64,000 nt of DNA from positions 124,001-188,000 of the forward strand of contig CAJTLP010000003.1 in assembly GCA_910577195.1 (NCBI GenBank), in the 5' to 3' direction. The position numbers and the translations under genes are program-made. This document shows positions 1 to 8,600 of this stretch, piece by piece (the first letter of the stretch is position 1; every line of letters begins with the position of its first letter). The stretch comes from an uncultured Eubacterium sp. (GTDB lineage: Bacteria; Bacillota; Clostridia; Oscillospirales; Acutalibacteraceae). The notes under the pieces were generated by a model. That model was not told the DNA's origin. It ran no database searches and was given only the letters and a program-made list of their open reading frames with translations.

Positions 1-81
1 GCATTCTGCCACGAAATTGATCATCTTGACGGAATTTTATTTACCTCTCATATCATTGAGGGGGAAACTTTACAGGGTTAA
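1..81 (+). CDS. def: Peptide deformylase, C-terminal end (partial)
   Basis: The first 26 codons read in frame 1 to a TAA at 79-81. They contain the C-terminal metal-binding signature of peptide deformylase: HEIDH followed by LDGILF. In this family the two His of HExDH, with an upstream Cys, bind the catalytic metal that removes the N-formyl group from nascent proteins. The start and the other motifs lie left of the window. The next gene, fmt, adds that formyl group to initiator Met-tRNA, so the pair encodes addition and removal of the formyl cap, and def-fmt adjacency is standard in bacteria. Only the tail is visible, but motif and context agree. Confidence 0.9.
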   Translation, partial: AFCHEIDHLDGILFTSHIIEGETLQG

Positions 82-108
82 TTACTCTGGATAAATCTGG
101 TGAATGGA

Positions 109-1038
109 ATGAATATCGTTTTTATGGGCACACCTGATTTCGCTGTGCCTTGTCTTGAAAAATTAATTGAAAATCATCATAATGTTTTGGCTGTGTTTTC
201 ACAGCCTGATAAACCTGTCGGCAGAAAACAGATTTTAACTCCGCCGCCTGTAAAGGAATGCGCCGTTAAAAATAGCATTCCTGTGTATCAGCCTTCTTCA
301 CTGAAAAACAGTGACGCGCTTGATATTATAAATGGCTATAAGCCTGACATTATTCTTGTAGTGGCTTATGGTAAAATTCTGCCGAGCAGTATTTTAAAAG
401 CTGCAAAATATGGCTGTGTAAATGTGCATGCATCACTTTTACCTAAATATCGTGGTGCCGCACCGATTCAGTGGTCAATACTCAATGGAGACGAGGAGAC
501 CGGTGTCACGGTTATGCAGATGGATGAGGGACTTGATACAGGCGATATGCTTCTTGTTAAAAAGACAGCGATTGATATCAATGAGACCTCAGAGGAGCTT
601 TTTGACAGGCTTTCCGTTATAGGTGCAGATGCACTGATTGAATGCCTTGATAATCTTGAAAAGGGCAAGATTATTCCTGTTAATCAAAGTGATGAGGGTA
701 CTTCTTATGCACAGAAGATTACCAAAGCACTTTCACCCATTGACTGGAATAAGTCAGCAATTGAAATTCATAATCAGGTAAGAGGATTACAGACATGGCC
801 GTGTGCTTCTACTGTAATACATGGTAAAACTGTAAAAATTCATAAGACTGTATTGTCAGATAAAACAGGTAATATTGCCGGAGAAATTATAGATAATAAT
901 AAGGTGATGACTGTATGCTGTGGTGACGGAAAATGTGTTGATATATTGGAACTGCAGCCTGACGGCAAAAAGAGAATGGATATTAAATCATTTTTAGCAG
1001 GAAATAAGTTGGAAATATCTGCTGTTTTGGGAGAATAA
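109..1038 (+). CDS. fmt: Methionyl-tRNA formyltransferase
   Basis: This enzyme formylates initiator Met-tRNA with 10-formyl-THF. The N-terminus (IVFMGTPDFAVP), the catalytic loop (NVHASLLPKYRGAAPIQW) and the segment TGVTVMQMDEGLDTGDML are hallmark Fmt sequences. A C-terminal OB-like domain follows (SPIDWNKSA, RGLQTWP). The length of 309 residues is usual. I prefer ATG 109 to the in-frame GTG at 100. The family begins at the M-N-I-V-F-M-G-T position, and a GGTGA ribosome site at 99-103 sits five bases before that ATG. It follows def by 27 bases and is separated from the next gene by two bases, so it is probably the second gene of a long operon. Confidence 0.96.
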   Translation: MNIVFMGTPDFAVPCLEKLIENHHNVLAVFSQPDKPVGRKQILTPPPVKECAVKNSIPVYQPSSLKNSDALDIINGYKPDIILVVAYGKILPSSILKAAKYGCVNVHASLLPKYRGAAPIQWSILNGDEETGVTVMQMDEGLDTGDMLLVKKTAIDINETSEELFDRLSVIGADALIECLDNLEKGKIIPVNQSDEGTSYAQKITKALSPIDWNKSAIEIHNQVRGLQTWPCASTVIHGKTVKIHKTVLSDKTGNIAGEIIDNNKVMTVCCGDGKCVDILELQPDGKKRMDIKSFLAGNKLEISAVLGE

Positions 1039-1040
1039 TT

Positions 1041-1736
1041 ATGGGACCTTATTTTGCATATTATCTTACAGGATATATTATGATACCTGTATTTATATTT
1101 GCTCTGTTTTGTCAGATGAAGGTTAAAAGTGCTTTCAGAAAGTATTCAAAGACGATCAACAGACGTGGTATGACAGGTGCTGATGCCGCATATCAGCTGT
1201 TGCGTCTGAACGGAATTACGGATGTGCAAATAAAAAAGATTCCGGGTAGTCTGACGGATTATTATGATCCTAAGAATAAAGAAATCTGTCTTTCACAGGA
1301 TGTATTTGATTCGCGAAGTGTAGCCGCTATCGGTGTTGCCTGTCACGAGGCTGGTCACGCCTGTCAGCATGCTCAGGGTTATGCACCATTAAAAATAAGA
1401 AACGCAATCATTCCTATAACAAGAATTGGTTCTTTTCTCGGTGTTCCGCTTGCTTTAATCGGAATGTTTATTTACAGCGATCCGCTTATCTATGCAGGTA
1501 TCATCCTGTATGCGGCAGTTGCATTTTTTCAGCTTGCTACACTGCCTGTTGAGTTTAATGCCTCAAGAAGAGCACTGCAGACGATTGAATCAAATGGTTT
1601 TCTTGAAGGCGAGGAATACAGCGGTGCAAAAAAGGTTTTAACTGCTGCTGCACTTACTTATGTTGCTGCTCTTGCATCTGCACTGGCTACACTGCTCAGA
1701 CTATTCCTGATTTTAAACAGAGGTAACAGAGATTAA
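1041..1736 (+). CDS. Zinc metallopeptidase, YugP family (membrane)
   Basis: This 231-residue membrane protein has the zinc-peptidase signature HEAGHACQHA near residue 108, matching HExxH. It resembles the YugP/Zn_peptidase_2 family of Firmicutes. An N-terminal hydrophobic stretch (about residues 3-22) and a hydrophobic region at about 135-170 suggest membrane anchoring, with the metal site between them. The substrate is unknown; the family is annotated only as neutral zinc metallopeptidase. It starts two bases after fmt, and its TAA overlaps the ATG of rsmB (TAATG), which implies translational coupling. Its place between fmt and rsmB is common in Clostridia, but a role in translation is not implied by the sequence. 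Confidence 0.85.
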   Translation: MGPYFAYYLTGYIMIPVFIFALFCQMKVKSAFRKYSKTINRRGMTGADAAYQLLRLNGITDVQIKKIPGSLTDYYDPKNKEICLSQDVFDSRSVAAIGVACHEAGHACQHAQGYAPLKIRNAIIPITRIGSFLGVPLALIGMFIYSDPLIYAGIILYAAVAFFQLATLPVEFNASRRALQTIESNGFLEGEEYSGAKKVLTAAALTYVAALASALATLLRLFLILNRGNRD

Positions 1737-2980
1737 TGAAAAGTGCACGTCTAATTGCTTTCGAAATTTTGCATAAAATTTTTACGGATAATGCTTATTC
1801 CAATATTGCTCTTGATAACGCAGTTAAGGATATAAGTGAGGAGAAAGCCTTTATATCTGCACTGGTTTACGGTGTGGTTGAAAGAAAGCTGACACTCGAT
1901 TATTTTATTAATAAATATGTCTCATCAAAGCCTAAACCTAAAATACTGACTATCCTTCGTCTTGGTGCATACCAGCTTTTGTTTATGGACAAGGTGCCGA
2001 ACAGTGCGGCTATAAATGAATCCGTAAAGCTCACTAAGGAAATCCGGCAGGACTATTATTCATCATTGGTTAATGCCGTATTACATAAAATTGACGCTTA
2101 CAGAGAAATCCCTGAAGATGATTTGTCTGTAAAATATTCCGTACCGCAGAATCTTATTAATATGTGGATTAAGCAGTACGGCAAGGAAAGGGTTGAAGCT
2201 TTTCTTCCTGCTATCAATGAAAAGCCTCCTGTTTTTGCAGTACCTAACAAACTTTATGTTGATGCTGATGAGCTTTTATATGAGCTGATGTGTGACGGAA
2301 TTGAGGGCGAGGTAACAGACAATCTTGTTAAAATCACCTCATCCTTTGATTTGAGTAAATCAAGAGCTTTTAAAAACGGTCTTTTCCATATTGAGGATTT
2401 ATCAAGCTATGAATGTGCGGTTGCTCTCGGTGCAAAAGAAGGGGACACTGTACTTGATATGTGCTCTGCACCCGGCGGCAAGGCTTTTACTATCGCACAA
2501 TGTATGAATAACAATGGTACAATTTATGCCTTTGATATTCATAATCACCGTGTAAGTCAGATTCGTGACGGTGCCAAAAGGCTTGGCATTTCAATAATAA
2601 ATGCAGATATAAATGATGCTGAGGTTTATTCTGAAAGTATACCTTTGGCAGATAAAATACTTTGTGATGTGGTGTGTTCAGGCTTCGGCATTATTCGACG
2701 CAAGCCTGAGATAAGATATAAGGAGCTTGACAGCGTTTCGGATTTACCGAAAATTCAGCTTAATATTCTTAAAACATCATCAAGATATCTTAAAGCAGGC
2801 GGAACAATGATATATTCCACTTGTACGCTTAATAAAAAAGAAAATGAGAAGGTTGTAAACGCCTTTTTGAATGATAATGATAATTTTACTTTAGTTAAAG
2901 AAAAAACATCTTTTCCGTCCAAATCAGGCGGTGACGGTTTTTACTTTGCACTTCTTAAGAAAAATGAAAACAGATATTAA
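1736..2980 (+). CDS. rsmB: 16S rRNA m5C967 methyltransferase RsmB
   Basis: The protein has two domains. Residues about 1-130 form a NusB-like RNA-binding domain. Residues about 160-414 form a SAM-dependent methyltransferase with the SAM loop VLDMCSAPGGKAF and the catalytic-Cys motif YSTCTLNKKENE. It methylates C967 of 16S rRNA during small-subunit maturation. The second Cys motif, usually P-C-S-G in a D-A/V-P-C-S-G context, here reads D-V-V-C-S-G-F-G, so the proline is replaced by valine while the Cys is kept. The length of 414 residues is close to the usual 430-450. The ATG overlaps the preceding stop by one base, and the end overlaps rlmN by 17 bases. Confidence 0.95.
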   Translation: MKSARLIAFEILHKIFTDNAYSNIALDNAVKDISEEKAFISALVYGVVERKLTLDYFINKYVSSKPKPKILTILRLGAYQLLFMDKVPNSAAINESVKLTKEIRQDYYSSLVNAVLHKIDAYREIPEDDLSVKYSVPQNLINMWIKQYGKERVEAFLPAINEKPPVFAVPNKLYVDADELLYELMCDGIEGEVTDNLVKITSSFDLSKSRAFKNGLFHIEDLSSYECAVALGAKEGDTVLDMCSAPGGKAFTIAQCMNNNGTIYAFDIHNHRVSQIRDGAKRLGISIINADINDAEVYSESIPLADKILCDVVCSGFGIIRRKPEIRYKELDSVSDLPKIQLNILKTSSRYLKAGGTMIYSTCTLNKKENEKVVNAFLNDNDNFTLVKEKTSFPSKSGGDGFYFALLKKNENRY

Positions 2981-4013
2981 ATCATTAACGCTGGAACAAT
3001 TAAATCATGCAGTGAAGGAATTATCCTTGCCAGCCTTCAGAGCAAAGCAGATTTTTAAATGGCTTCACGAGATTGGATGTACTTCTTTTGATGAAATGAC
3101 CAATCTCAGCAAAGAGCTGAGAAATAAACTGTCTGAAAATTATTATATTTCGAGGTGTGATATTGAGGACAAATATGTTTCCTCAATTGATGATACCGTC
3201 AAATATTTATTCAGACTGACAGACGGTGAATTCATTGAATCGGTTGTAATGAAATACAGTTATGGCTATACAATCTGTGTATCCTCGCAGGTTGGCTGCA
3301 AAATGGGTTGTACCTTCTGTGCATCAACGCTGGCAGGCTTTACTAGAAATCTTACACCGGGTGAAATTGAATCTCAGATACATACTGCACAGTCTGATTT
3401 AGGTATAAGAATTTCGCGCATAGTTATGATGGGCATTGGTGAGCCGCTTGATAATTTTGAGAATGTTCTTGATTTTCTGAACAATGTCAATAATGAAAAC
3501 GGTCTTAATATCAGTATGAGAAATATTACGATTTCTACCTGCGGTGTGGTTGACAGAATATATGATTTAATGGATAAAAATTTACAGCTTACACTGACCA
3601 TTTCTCTTCACGCTCCGAATGATGAAATCCGTTCACGCACAATGCCTGTTAATAAGAGATATCCGATAGATACACTGCTTAAAGCCTGCCGTGAGTACGG
3701 CGAGCATACTGGCAGACGTGTGAGCTTTGAATATACACTGATAAAGGATATTAACGATAGTGAGCAGGATGCACAGGAGCTTTCACAAAGGCTGAAAGGC
3801 TCGCTGTGCCATGTTAACCTGATTCCTGTTAATGATGTTAAAGAACGCTGTAATGTCCGTTCCTCAAAGGAGACCATTATTAAATTCTGTAATGTATTGA
3901 AAAGGAACGGAATTAATGCTACAATAAGAAGAACACTTGGTGCAGATATCAATGCATCATGCGGTCAGCTGAGACATTTAAAAAGAGGTGATATGAATGA
4001 GAATAGTCGCTAA
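2964..4013 (+). CDS. rlmN: Dual-specificity rRNA/tRNA m2A methyltransferase RlmN
   Basis: This radical-SAM enzyme makes 2-methyladenosine at A2503 of 23S rRNA and A37 of some tRNAs. The iron-sulfur motif C-K-M-G-C-T-F-C (CxxxCxxC) is present. Further family marks are the GIGEPLDN segment, SLHAPND, and the methyl-carrying Cys in the C-terminal ASCGQL. The start is set at ATG 2964 (MKTDIKSL), inside the last codons of rsmB, because the upstream in-frame codons only repeat the rsmB reading region. This gives 349 residues, the normal length. Its end overlaps the phosphatase gene by 17 bases, continuing the coupled operon. Confidence 0.96.
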   Translation: MKTDIKSLTLEQLNHAVKELSLPAFRAKQIFKWLHEIGCTSFDEMTNLSKELRNKLSENYYISRCDIEDKYVSSIDDTVKYLFRLTDGEFIESVVMKYSYGYTICVSSQVGCKMGCTFCASTLAGFTRNLTPGEIESQIHTAQSDLGIRISRIVMMGIGEPLDNFENVLDFLNNVNNENGLNISMRNITISTCGVVDRIYDLMDKNLQLTLTISLHAPNDEIRSRTMPVNKRYPIDTLLKACREYGEHTGRRVSFEYTLIKDINDSEQDAQELSQRLKGSLCHVNLIPVNDVKERCNVRSSKETIIKFCNVLKRNGINATIRRTLGADINASCGQLRHLKRGDMNENSR

Positions 4014-4725
4014 AACTGATAAGGGAATTGTAAGAGATTCCAATCAGGACGCATATGCTGTCGGTGAATTTTCAGACGAGGTTGTCTGGTCTGTTGTTTG
4101 TGACGGTATGGGCGGTGCTGCCGGAGGTAATATTGCCTCGGCGCTGGCGGTTAAGGTAATCAGTGATAAAATAAATGCCTCTTACAGAGATAAGATGCGT
4201 GATGCATCCATTTACAATATGCTTGATTCTGCACTTACTGCTGCAAATATCGAGGTTTATGATTTTGCAGAAGCCAAACCTGAGCTCAGGGGTATGGGTA
4301 CAACCGTTGTCTGTGCCATTGTAAGGGACAATCAGGCATATATTGCACATGCAGGCGACAGCCGTGCCTATGTTATAAATAACGGTATTATCACACAGGT
4401 GACAACTGACCACAGTATGGTTCAGGACCTTTTGTCAAAGGGCAAGATTACCAGTGAAGAGGCCGAACATCACCCCAATAAGAATATCATTACTCGTGCA
4501 GTCGGTGTGGACAAAAGCATTGATGTCGACTTTGCTCAGATTGATCTGAATGACGATGATGTATTGCTTCTTTGCACTGACGGACTGTCAAACTATGTTT
4601 CAAATGATGAAATGATTGAAATCATGAGTGACGGTAAGCATTATGCTTTTGCAGACCGTCTGGTCACTCAGGCTAATAAAAACGGCGGCGGAGATAATAT
4701 CACCGTTGTTATCATATCAAAATAA
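3997..4725 (+). CDS. prpC: PP2C-family Ser/Thr protein phosphatase (Stp/PrpC)
   Basis: This 242-residue PPM/PP2C phosphatase removes phosphates put on by the neighbouring PrkC kinase. The metal-binding aspartates appear in SNQDAY (about residue 19), CDGMGGAAGGNIAS (about 37), LLLCTDGLSNYV (about 194) and GGGDNITVV near the C-terminus. There is no membrane segment, so it is cytoplasmic. It starts within rlmN (17-base overlap) and is followed 18 bases later by the kinase. The prpC-prkC pair is conserved in Firmicutes, where it governs cell-wall growth, translation GTPases and spore germination. The symbol follows Bacillus usage. Confidence 0.95.
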   Translation: MRIVAKTDKGIVRDSNQDAYAVGEFSDEVVWSVVCDGMGGAAGGNIASALAVKVISDKINASYRDKMRDASIYNMLDSALTAANIEVYDFAEAKPELRGMGTTVVCAIVRDNQAYIAHAGDSRAYVINNGIITQVTTDHSMVQDLLSKGKITSEEAEHHPNKNIITRAVGVDKSIDVDFAQIDLNDDDVLLLCTDGLSNYVSNDEMIEIMSDGKHYAFADRLVTQANKNGGGDNITVVIISK

Positions 4726-4743
4726 TCGGAGAGATTGCATTTT

Positions 4744-6789
4744 ATGGATAATTACGTTGGAAAACGCCTTGACGGCAGATATGAAATACAGGAGATTGTA
4801 GGCGTTGGCGGTATGTCTGTTGTTTACAAGGCATACGATAATGTCGACGACAGAATTGTTGCAGTTAAAATTCTCAAGGAAGAATTTTTGACGAACGATG
4901 AATTTGTCAGACGCTTTAAAAATGAGAGCAAGGCAATTGCACTTCTTTCGCACCCTAATATCGTAAAGGTTTATGATGTCAGCTTTGGTGAAAAGCTTCA
5001 GTATATCGTAATGGAATATGTTGACGGTATAACGCTTAAGGAGTATATTCAGAAGCAGAATGCTATTACCTGGAATGATGCGTTATTTTTTACAACTCAG
5101 ATTCTCAGAGCACTGCAGCATGCACACGATAAGGGCATTGTGCACAGAGATATTAAGCCGCAGAATATTATTCTTCTTTCAAACGGCAATATTAAAGTTG
5201 CTGATTTCGGTATTGCAAGATTTTCAAGAAGTGAAACAAGAACCCTTACCGATACAGCAATCGGCTCTGTTCATTATATCAGTCCTGAACAGGCTAAGGG
5301 TGAGTTCACTGATGAAAGAGCAGATATATATTCCGTCGGTGTTGTCCTTTATGAAATGCTGGCAGGCAATGTACCTTTTGAGGCAGACAGTGCGGTTTCC
5401 GTTGCACTTATGCAGCTTCAGGATGATGCAAAAAAGCTGACAGATATCAATCCGGATATCCCTGTCGGTCTTGAGCAAATCTGCATCCACGCTATGCAGA
5501 AAAATCCTGTTGACAGATATCAGACTGCTACGGAAATGCTCCTTGATGTTGAAGAGGTAATAAAGAATCCTAAGGCAGTATTTGACTATTCCTATTTTGT
5601 CGATAAGGAGCCTACCAAGTATGTCATCAATACTGAGGAAAAATTTGCCGTAAGCAATGATGAAGAATACTATCAGGATGATGCTGAAGAGTATTATGAC
5701 CCTAATCATAAGAAAAAGGTTATCACAGCTGTTGTTATCGGAACAGTCGTTTTAATAGCTGCAATTGTATTGCTCGTTATGAGCCTCACAGGAAATTCTT
5801 TCAAAAATACACATAATCTTGAAAACTTTGTCGGTATGTCCTATGATGAGCTGATAAGCTCAAATCAGTATGACTACGAGTTTGTTATGGAGCAGGAAAA
5901 GACGGATGAATCTGAAGCAGGTAAAGTTATCAGACAAACGCCTGAAGCAGGAACTAAAATTCTTGAGGGTGGTCAGGTTAAGCTCGTTGTTGCTATAACT
6001 GCTGATGATATAACCGTTCCGAATGTTTATAATCTTGAGATTGATATGGCTAAAAAGGCACTGGAACAGGAGGGCCTGAAAAACTATACAGTTACCTCTG
6101 TCGGCAGTGATTCTGTTGATGAAAACAAGGTAGTTTACACCAATCCAAAAGCAGGCAGTGTTGTTTCAGCCGATACACAGATTACGGTATTTATCAGCTC
6201 AGGTCCTACAACTGAGGAGGTAAAGCAGATAACTATTCCTGATGTAATCGGTCTTAAGCAGGAGGGTGCTCGTGCTTTCCTTGAAAAATTCGGCTTTAAA
6301 AATATTGACTTTGTTACTAAGGACAGTGAAGCCCCTAAGGGCGTAGTCCTTGCACAAAGTCCTGCTGCAGGTGCCACTGCGACTGCTGATGACAGAATTA
6401 CAATCACCATTTCATCAGGTGTTACGACCACAACAACTAAGAAGGCGTCAAAAGTTTCCATCGTTGTTGCACTGCCTAAGTGTGTTGATGCTGACGGAGA
6501 AATGATAAAGGATCAGCTTGTTGTTGAGCTGGACGGTAAAGTATATCTCAGTCAGAATGTAACACTTAACGGTAAAAATGCAAGTGTAAACATCACACTT
6601 GACAAGGATAAGGACGTACAGGTAAGAGTATCTCTTAAGAATACAGGTGCTGTTGAAACAAAAACGATTCAGGGCGGCAAAAATCAGAATATATCCATTA
6701 GCTTTAACAGCTTTTCTTATGATAATATGACAACTACTGAAGCACCAGCGGATAACAATTCTAATCCTGACAGCAAGCCGGAAGAATGA
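4744..6789 (+). CDS. prkC: PASTA-domain Ser/Thr protein kinase PrkC/StkP
   Basis: An intracellular Hanks-type kinase domain covers residues about 12-270. It has glycine loop GVGGMSVV, Lys42, HRDIKPQN with catalytic Asp136, and DFG at 154-156. A juxtamembrane acidic stretch precedes one membrane segment (about 326-348). Three extracellular PASTA repeats follow (about 358-418, 423-487 and 495-559), the part known to sense muropeptides or lipid II. After a Thr-rich linker there is an extra domain of about 90 residues (568-660), rich in beta-like alternation, and a disordered tail; I do not recognise that domain. ATG 4744 lies 10 bases after GGAGAG and is preferred to the upstream TTG at 4735. 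Partner phosphatase and RsgA, a reported substrate in other Firmicutes, flank it. Confidence 0.96.
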   Translation: MDNYVGKRLDGRYEIQEIVGVGGMSVVYKAYDNVDDRIVAVKILKEEFLTNDEFVRRFKNESKAIALLSHPNIVKVYDVSFGEKLQYIVMEYVDGITLKEYIQKQNAITWNDALFFTTQILRALQHAHDKGIVHRDIKPQNIILLSNGNIKVADFGIARFSRSETRTLTDTAIGSVHYISPEQAKGEFTDERADIYSVGVVLYEMLAGNVPFEADSAVSVALMQLQDDAKKLTDINPDIPVGLEQICIHAMQKNPVDRYQTATEMLLDVEEVIKNPKAVFDYSYFVDKEPTKYVINTEEKFAVSNDEEYYQDDAEEYYDPNHKKKVITAVVIGTVVLIAAIVLLVMSLTGNSFKNTHNLENFVGMSYDELISSNQYDYEFVMEQEKTDESEAGKVIRQTPEAGTKILEGGQVKLVVAITADDITVPNVYNLEIDMAKKALEQEGLKNYTVTSVGSDSVDENKVVYTNPKAGSVVSADTQITVFISSGPTTEEVKQITIPDVIGLKQEGARAFLEKFGFKNIDFVTKDSEAPKGVVLAQSPAAGATATADDRITITISSGVTTTTTKKASKVSIVVALPKCVDADGEMIKDQLVVELDGKVYLSQNVTLNGKNASVNITLDKDKDVQVRVSLKNTGAVETKTIQGGKNQNISISFNSFSYDNMTTTEAPADNNSNPDSKPEE

Positions 6790-6796
6790 GGAATTT

Positions 6797-7681
6797 ATGG
6801 TTGAAGGACGATTAATGAAAGGTATAGGCGGTTTCTACTATGTGGAAACCGCTGAATCTGTTTATGAATGTAAGGCACGCGGTATTTTCAGAAAAAAGAA
6901 AATCACTCCTTTGGTGGGTGATATCGTTTCAATCAGTATTCATGAAAAGGCAGAAAATACAATTGATGAAATCAAGGAGCGTAAGAATTGTCTTATAAGA
7001 CCCCCTCTTGCGAATATTGATCAGCTTTTTGTTGTATCATCCGTTGCTAACCCTGCAATCAATATGTCGGTTCTGGACAGAGTTATTGCAATTGCTGAGT
7101 ATAAGAACATTGAGCCTGTAATTGTGATTACAAAAATTGATTTGGACGATTCTTACAAGAAGTATTATGATATATATACCAAAGCAGGCTTTAAGGTCAT
7201 TCTCTGTGATAACAAAAACGGTGTCGGCTGTGAGGAGGTAAAGGCTCTGCTTAAGGATAAGGTAAGTGCCTTTACAGGAAATACCGGTGTAGGAAAATCC
7301 TCACTGCTCAATGCAATTGACAGCAGGCTTTCCATTGAAACAGGGGAAACAAGTAAAAAACTCGGTAGGGGAAAGCATACTACCAGACATTGCGAGCTTT
7401 ACAAAGTAGCAGGCGGATATGTAGCTGATACACCCGGATTTTCATCCGTTGACTTTGAACGCTGTGAGAAAATTATGAAAACAGATCTTCCTTACTGCTT
7501 CAGGGAGTTTGAGCCTTATCTTGCTGACTGCAAATTTCAAACAAACTGTGCACATATCAATGATAAGGGATGTGCGGTTGTTGATGCTGTTCATAATGGT
7601 ATTATATCTGCCGAGCGTCACAATAGCTATATAGAGCTTTATAATGAGGTAAAGGACATAAAGGAATGGGAAATGAAGTAA
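6797..7681 (+). CDS. rsgA: Ribosome small-subunit-dependent GTPase RsgA
   Basis: This circularly permuted GTPase acts in late 30S maturation. The G motifs appear in the permuted order: G4 (VITKIDLDD, about residue 111), then G1 (GNTGVGKSSLLNA, about 160), then G3 (DTPGFSS, about 212). An N-terminal OB fold (residues about 1-65) binds rRNA. The C-terminal zinc knuckle has Cys/His residues in CFREFEP, DCKFQTNCAH and KGCAV. The length of 294 residues is normal. It follows prkC by seven bases with a GAGGA ribosome site, and its end overlaps thiN by 16 bases. Bacillus has rpe between rsgA and thiN; rpe is absent here. Confidence 0.96.
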   Translation: MVEGRLMKGIGGFYYVETAESVYECKARGIFRKKKITPLVGDIVSISIHEKAENTIDEIKERKNCLIRPPLANIDQLFVVSSVANPAINMSVLDRVIAIAEYKNIEPVIVITKIDLDDSYKKYYDIYTKAGFKVILCDNKNGVGCEEVKALLKDKVSAFTGNTGVGKSSLLNAIDSRLSIETGETSKKLGRGKHTTRHCELYKVAGGYVADTPGFSSVDFERCEKIMKTDLPYCFREFEPYLADCKFQTNCAHINDKGCAVVDAVHNGIISAERHNSYIELYNEVKDIKEWEMK

Positions 7682-8295
7682 AAAGCTGTGCAATCATTTC
7701 AGGTGCACCGGAAGATGATTTATCCTATTATAGTAAGCACCTTGATAACAGGTTTATCATTTGTGCAGATAGTGGTTATAAAAAATGTATCAGAGCAGGT
7801 TTTGAGCCAAATCTGATTATAGGTGATTTTGATTCCTCGACTAAGCCTGAGGTAAGCTGTGAGCTGATTGAACTGAATCCAAGAAAGGACTATACCGATA
7901 CCTTTCACTGCGTAATGGAAGCAATTGCAAGGGGATATAATGATATAGTCATTCTCGGCGGTATCGGCTCACGAATTGACCATACATATTCAAATATTCT
8001 TTCAGCAGTATACTGCTTTGACAGAAATATCAAATGTGCACTTGTTGACAGTAAAAATAAGCTTATGATTGCAAGCGGTGAAACGGTTATAAAAACAGGA
8101 GAGTATAAATACTTTTCATTATTTGCTTTGTTTGAGAAGTGTGAAGGTCTTTCAATAATAGGTGCAGAATATGATTTGGACTCAGTTACAATTGAGCCTT
8201 ATGAGCAATTAACCCAGAGCAATGAGTTCAAATCCGATGAAGTAAAAATAATTGTGAAAAGCGGAAAAATTATTTTGATTTTCAGTAACGATTAA
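7666..8295 (+). CDS. thiN: Thiamine pyrophosphokinase
   Basis: This enzyme transfers pyrophosphate from ATP to thiamine to give thiamine pyrophosphate. Family marks are CADSGYKKC (about residue 33), the acidic nucleotide/Mg motif LIIGDFDSS (about 50), KDYTDTFHC (about 74) and GGIGSRIDHTYSN (about 100). The length of 209 residues fits. The start overlaps the end of rsgA and has no alternative nearby, so translation is probably coupled. It is the last gene of the coupled run that begins at def; a 51-base gap with no clear terminator separates it from the small genes next to spoVM. Confidence 0.93.
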   Translation: MGNEVKSCAIISGAPEDDLSYYSKHLDNRFIICADSGYKKCIRAGFEPNLIIGDFDSSTKPEVSCELIELNPRKDYTDTFHCVMEAIARGYNDIVILGGIGSRIDHTYSNILSAVYCFDRNIKCALVDSKNKLMIASGETVIKTGEYKYFSLFALFEKCEGLSIIGAEYDLDSVTIEPYEQLTQSNEFKSDEVKIIVKSGKIILIFSND

Positions 8296-8346
8296 ATTTT
8301 TCTTACATAGTATGTAGTAAATACAGCGTGAACGAGGTGTTGCTAC

Positions 8347-8490
8347 ATGAAGAAAATGTGCCGTCGTGACTATCTCTGGATAGCCTTTGGTGTCGGTTGT
8401 GTTTTAGCTTGCTGCCTGCCGACAGTATGGATAACAAGAATTCTTGCTATCGTAGTAATCATTCTCGGTATTATGTGCTGTAAAAAGTGA
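8347..8490 (+). CDS. Small Cys-rich membrane protein (47 aa), unknown
   Basis: This short gene has ATG at 8347, a GAGGTG ribosome site at 8333-8338, and TGA at 8488-8490. The product starts with a basic segment (MKKMCRRDYLW), continues as hydrophobic stretches at about residues 11-25 and 29-43, and ends C-C-K-K. It contains six cysteines, in C5, C18, the pair at 22-23, and the pair near the end, so it is probably a one- or two-pass membrane protein. I recall similar unnamed short proteins in Clostridia but cannot name a family. It lies 14 bases before spoVM on the same strand and upstream of the same terminator, which suggests co-transcription and possibly sporulation expression. The function is unknown; the coding call rests on ribosome site, composition and spacing. 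Confidence 0.72.
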   Translation: MKKMCRRDYLWIAFGVGCVLACCLPTVWITRILAIVVIILGIMCCKK

Positions 8491-8504
8491 TGGGGGAACG
8501 GAGT

Positions 8505-8594
8505 ATGAAGGTAGTTTTAATCAAAAGTCCAAAATTTTTAGCACCATTATTGAGATCCATATTTAAAATTCAGAAAGTGAAAAATGAAACATAA
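8505..8594 (+). CDS. spoVM: Stage V sporulation protein SpoVM (29 aa)
   Basis: This 29-codon gene (ATG 8505, TAA 8592-8594) has a strong GGGGGA ribosome site at 8492-8497. The product begins MKVVLIKSPKFLAPLLRSIF. The pattern K-x-P-K-F-L followed by an amphipathic basic helix is the signature of SpoVM, 26 residues long in Bacillus. SpoVM binds the positively curved outer forespore membrane, anchors SpoIVA there, and inhibits FtsH. In Bacillus spoVM also lies just downstream of thiN, so synteny supports the call. Here sipL and spoIVA, whose products it works with, follow directly. Confidence 0.9.
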   Translation: MKVVLIKSPKFLAPLLRSIFKIQKVKNET

Positions 8595-8600
8595 TTTAAA

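Noticed and set aside
5224..5709. 161-codon minus-strand frame inside prkC
   Set aside because: Antisense shadow of the kinase domain; no ribosome site or conserved motif.
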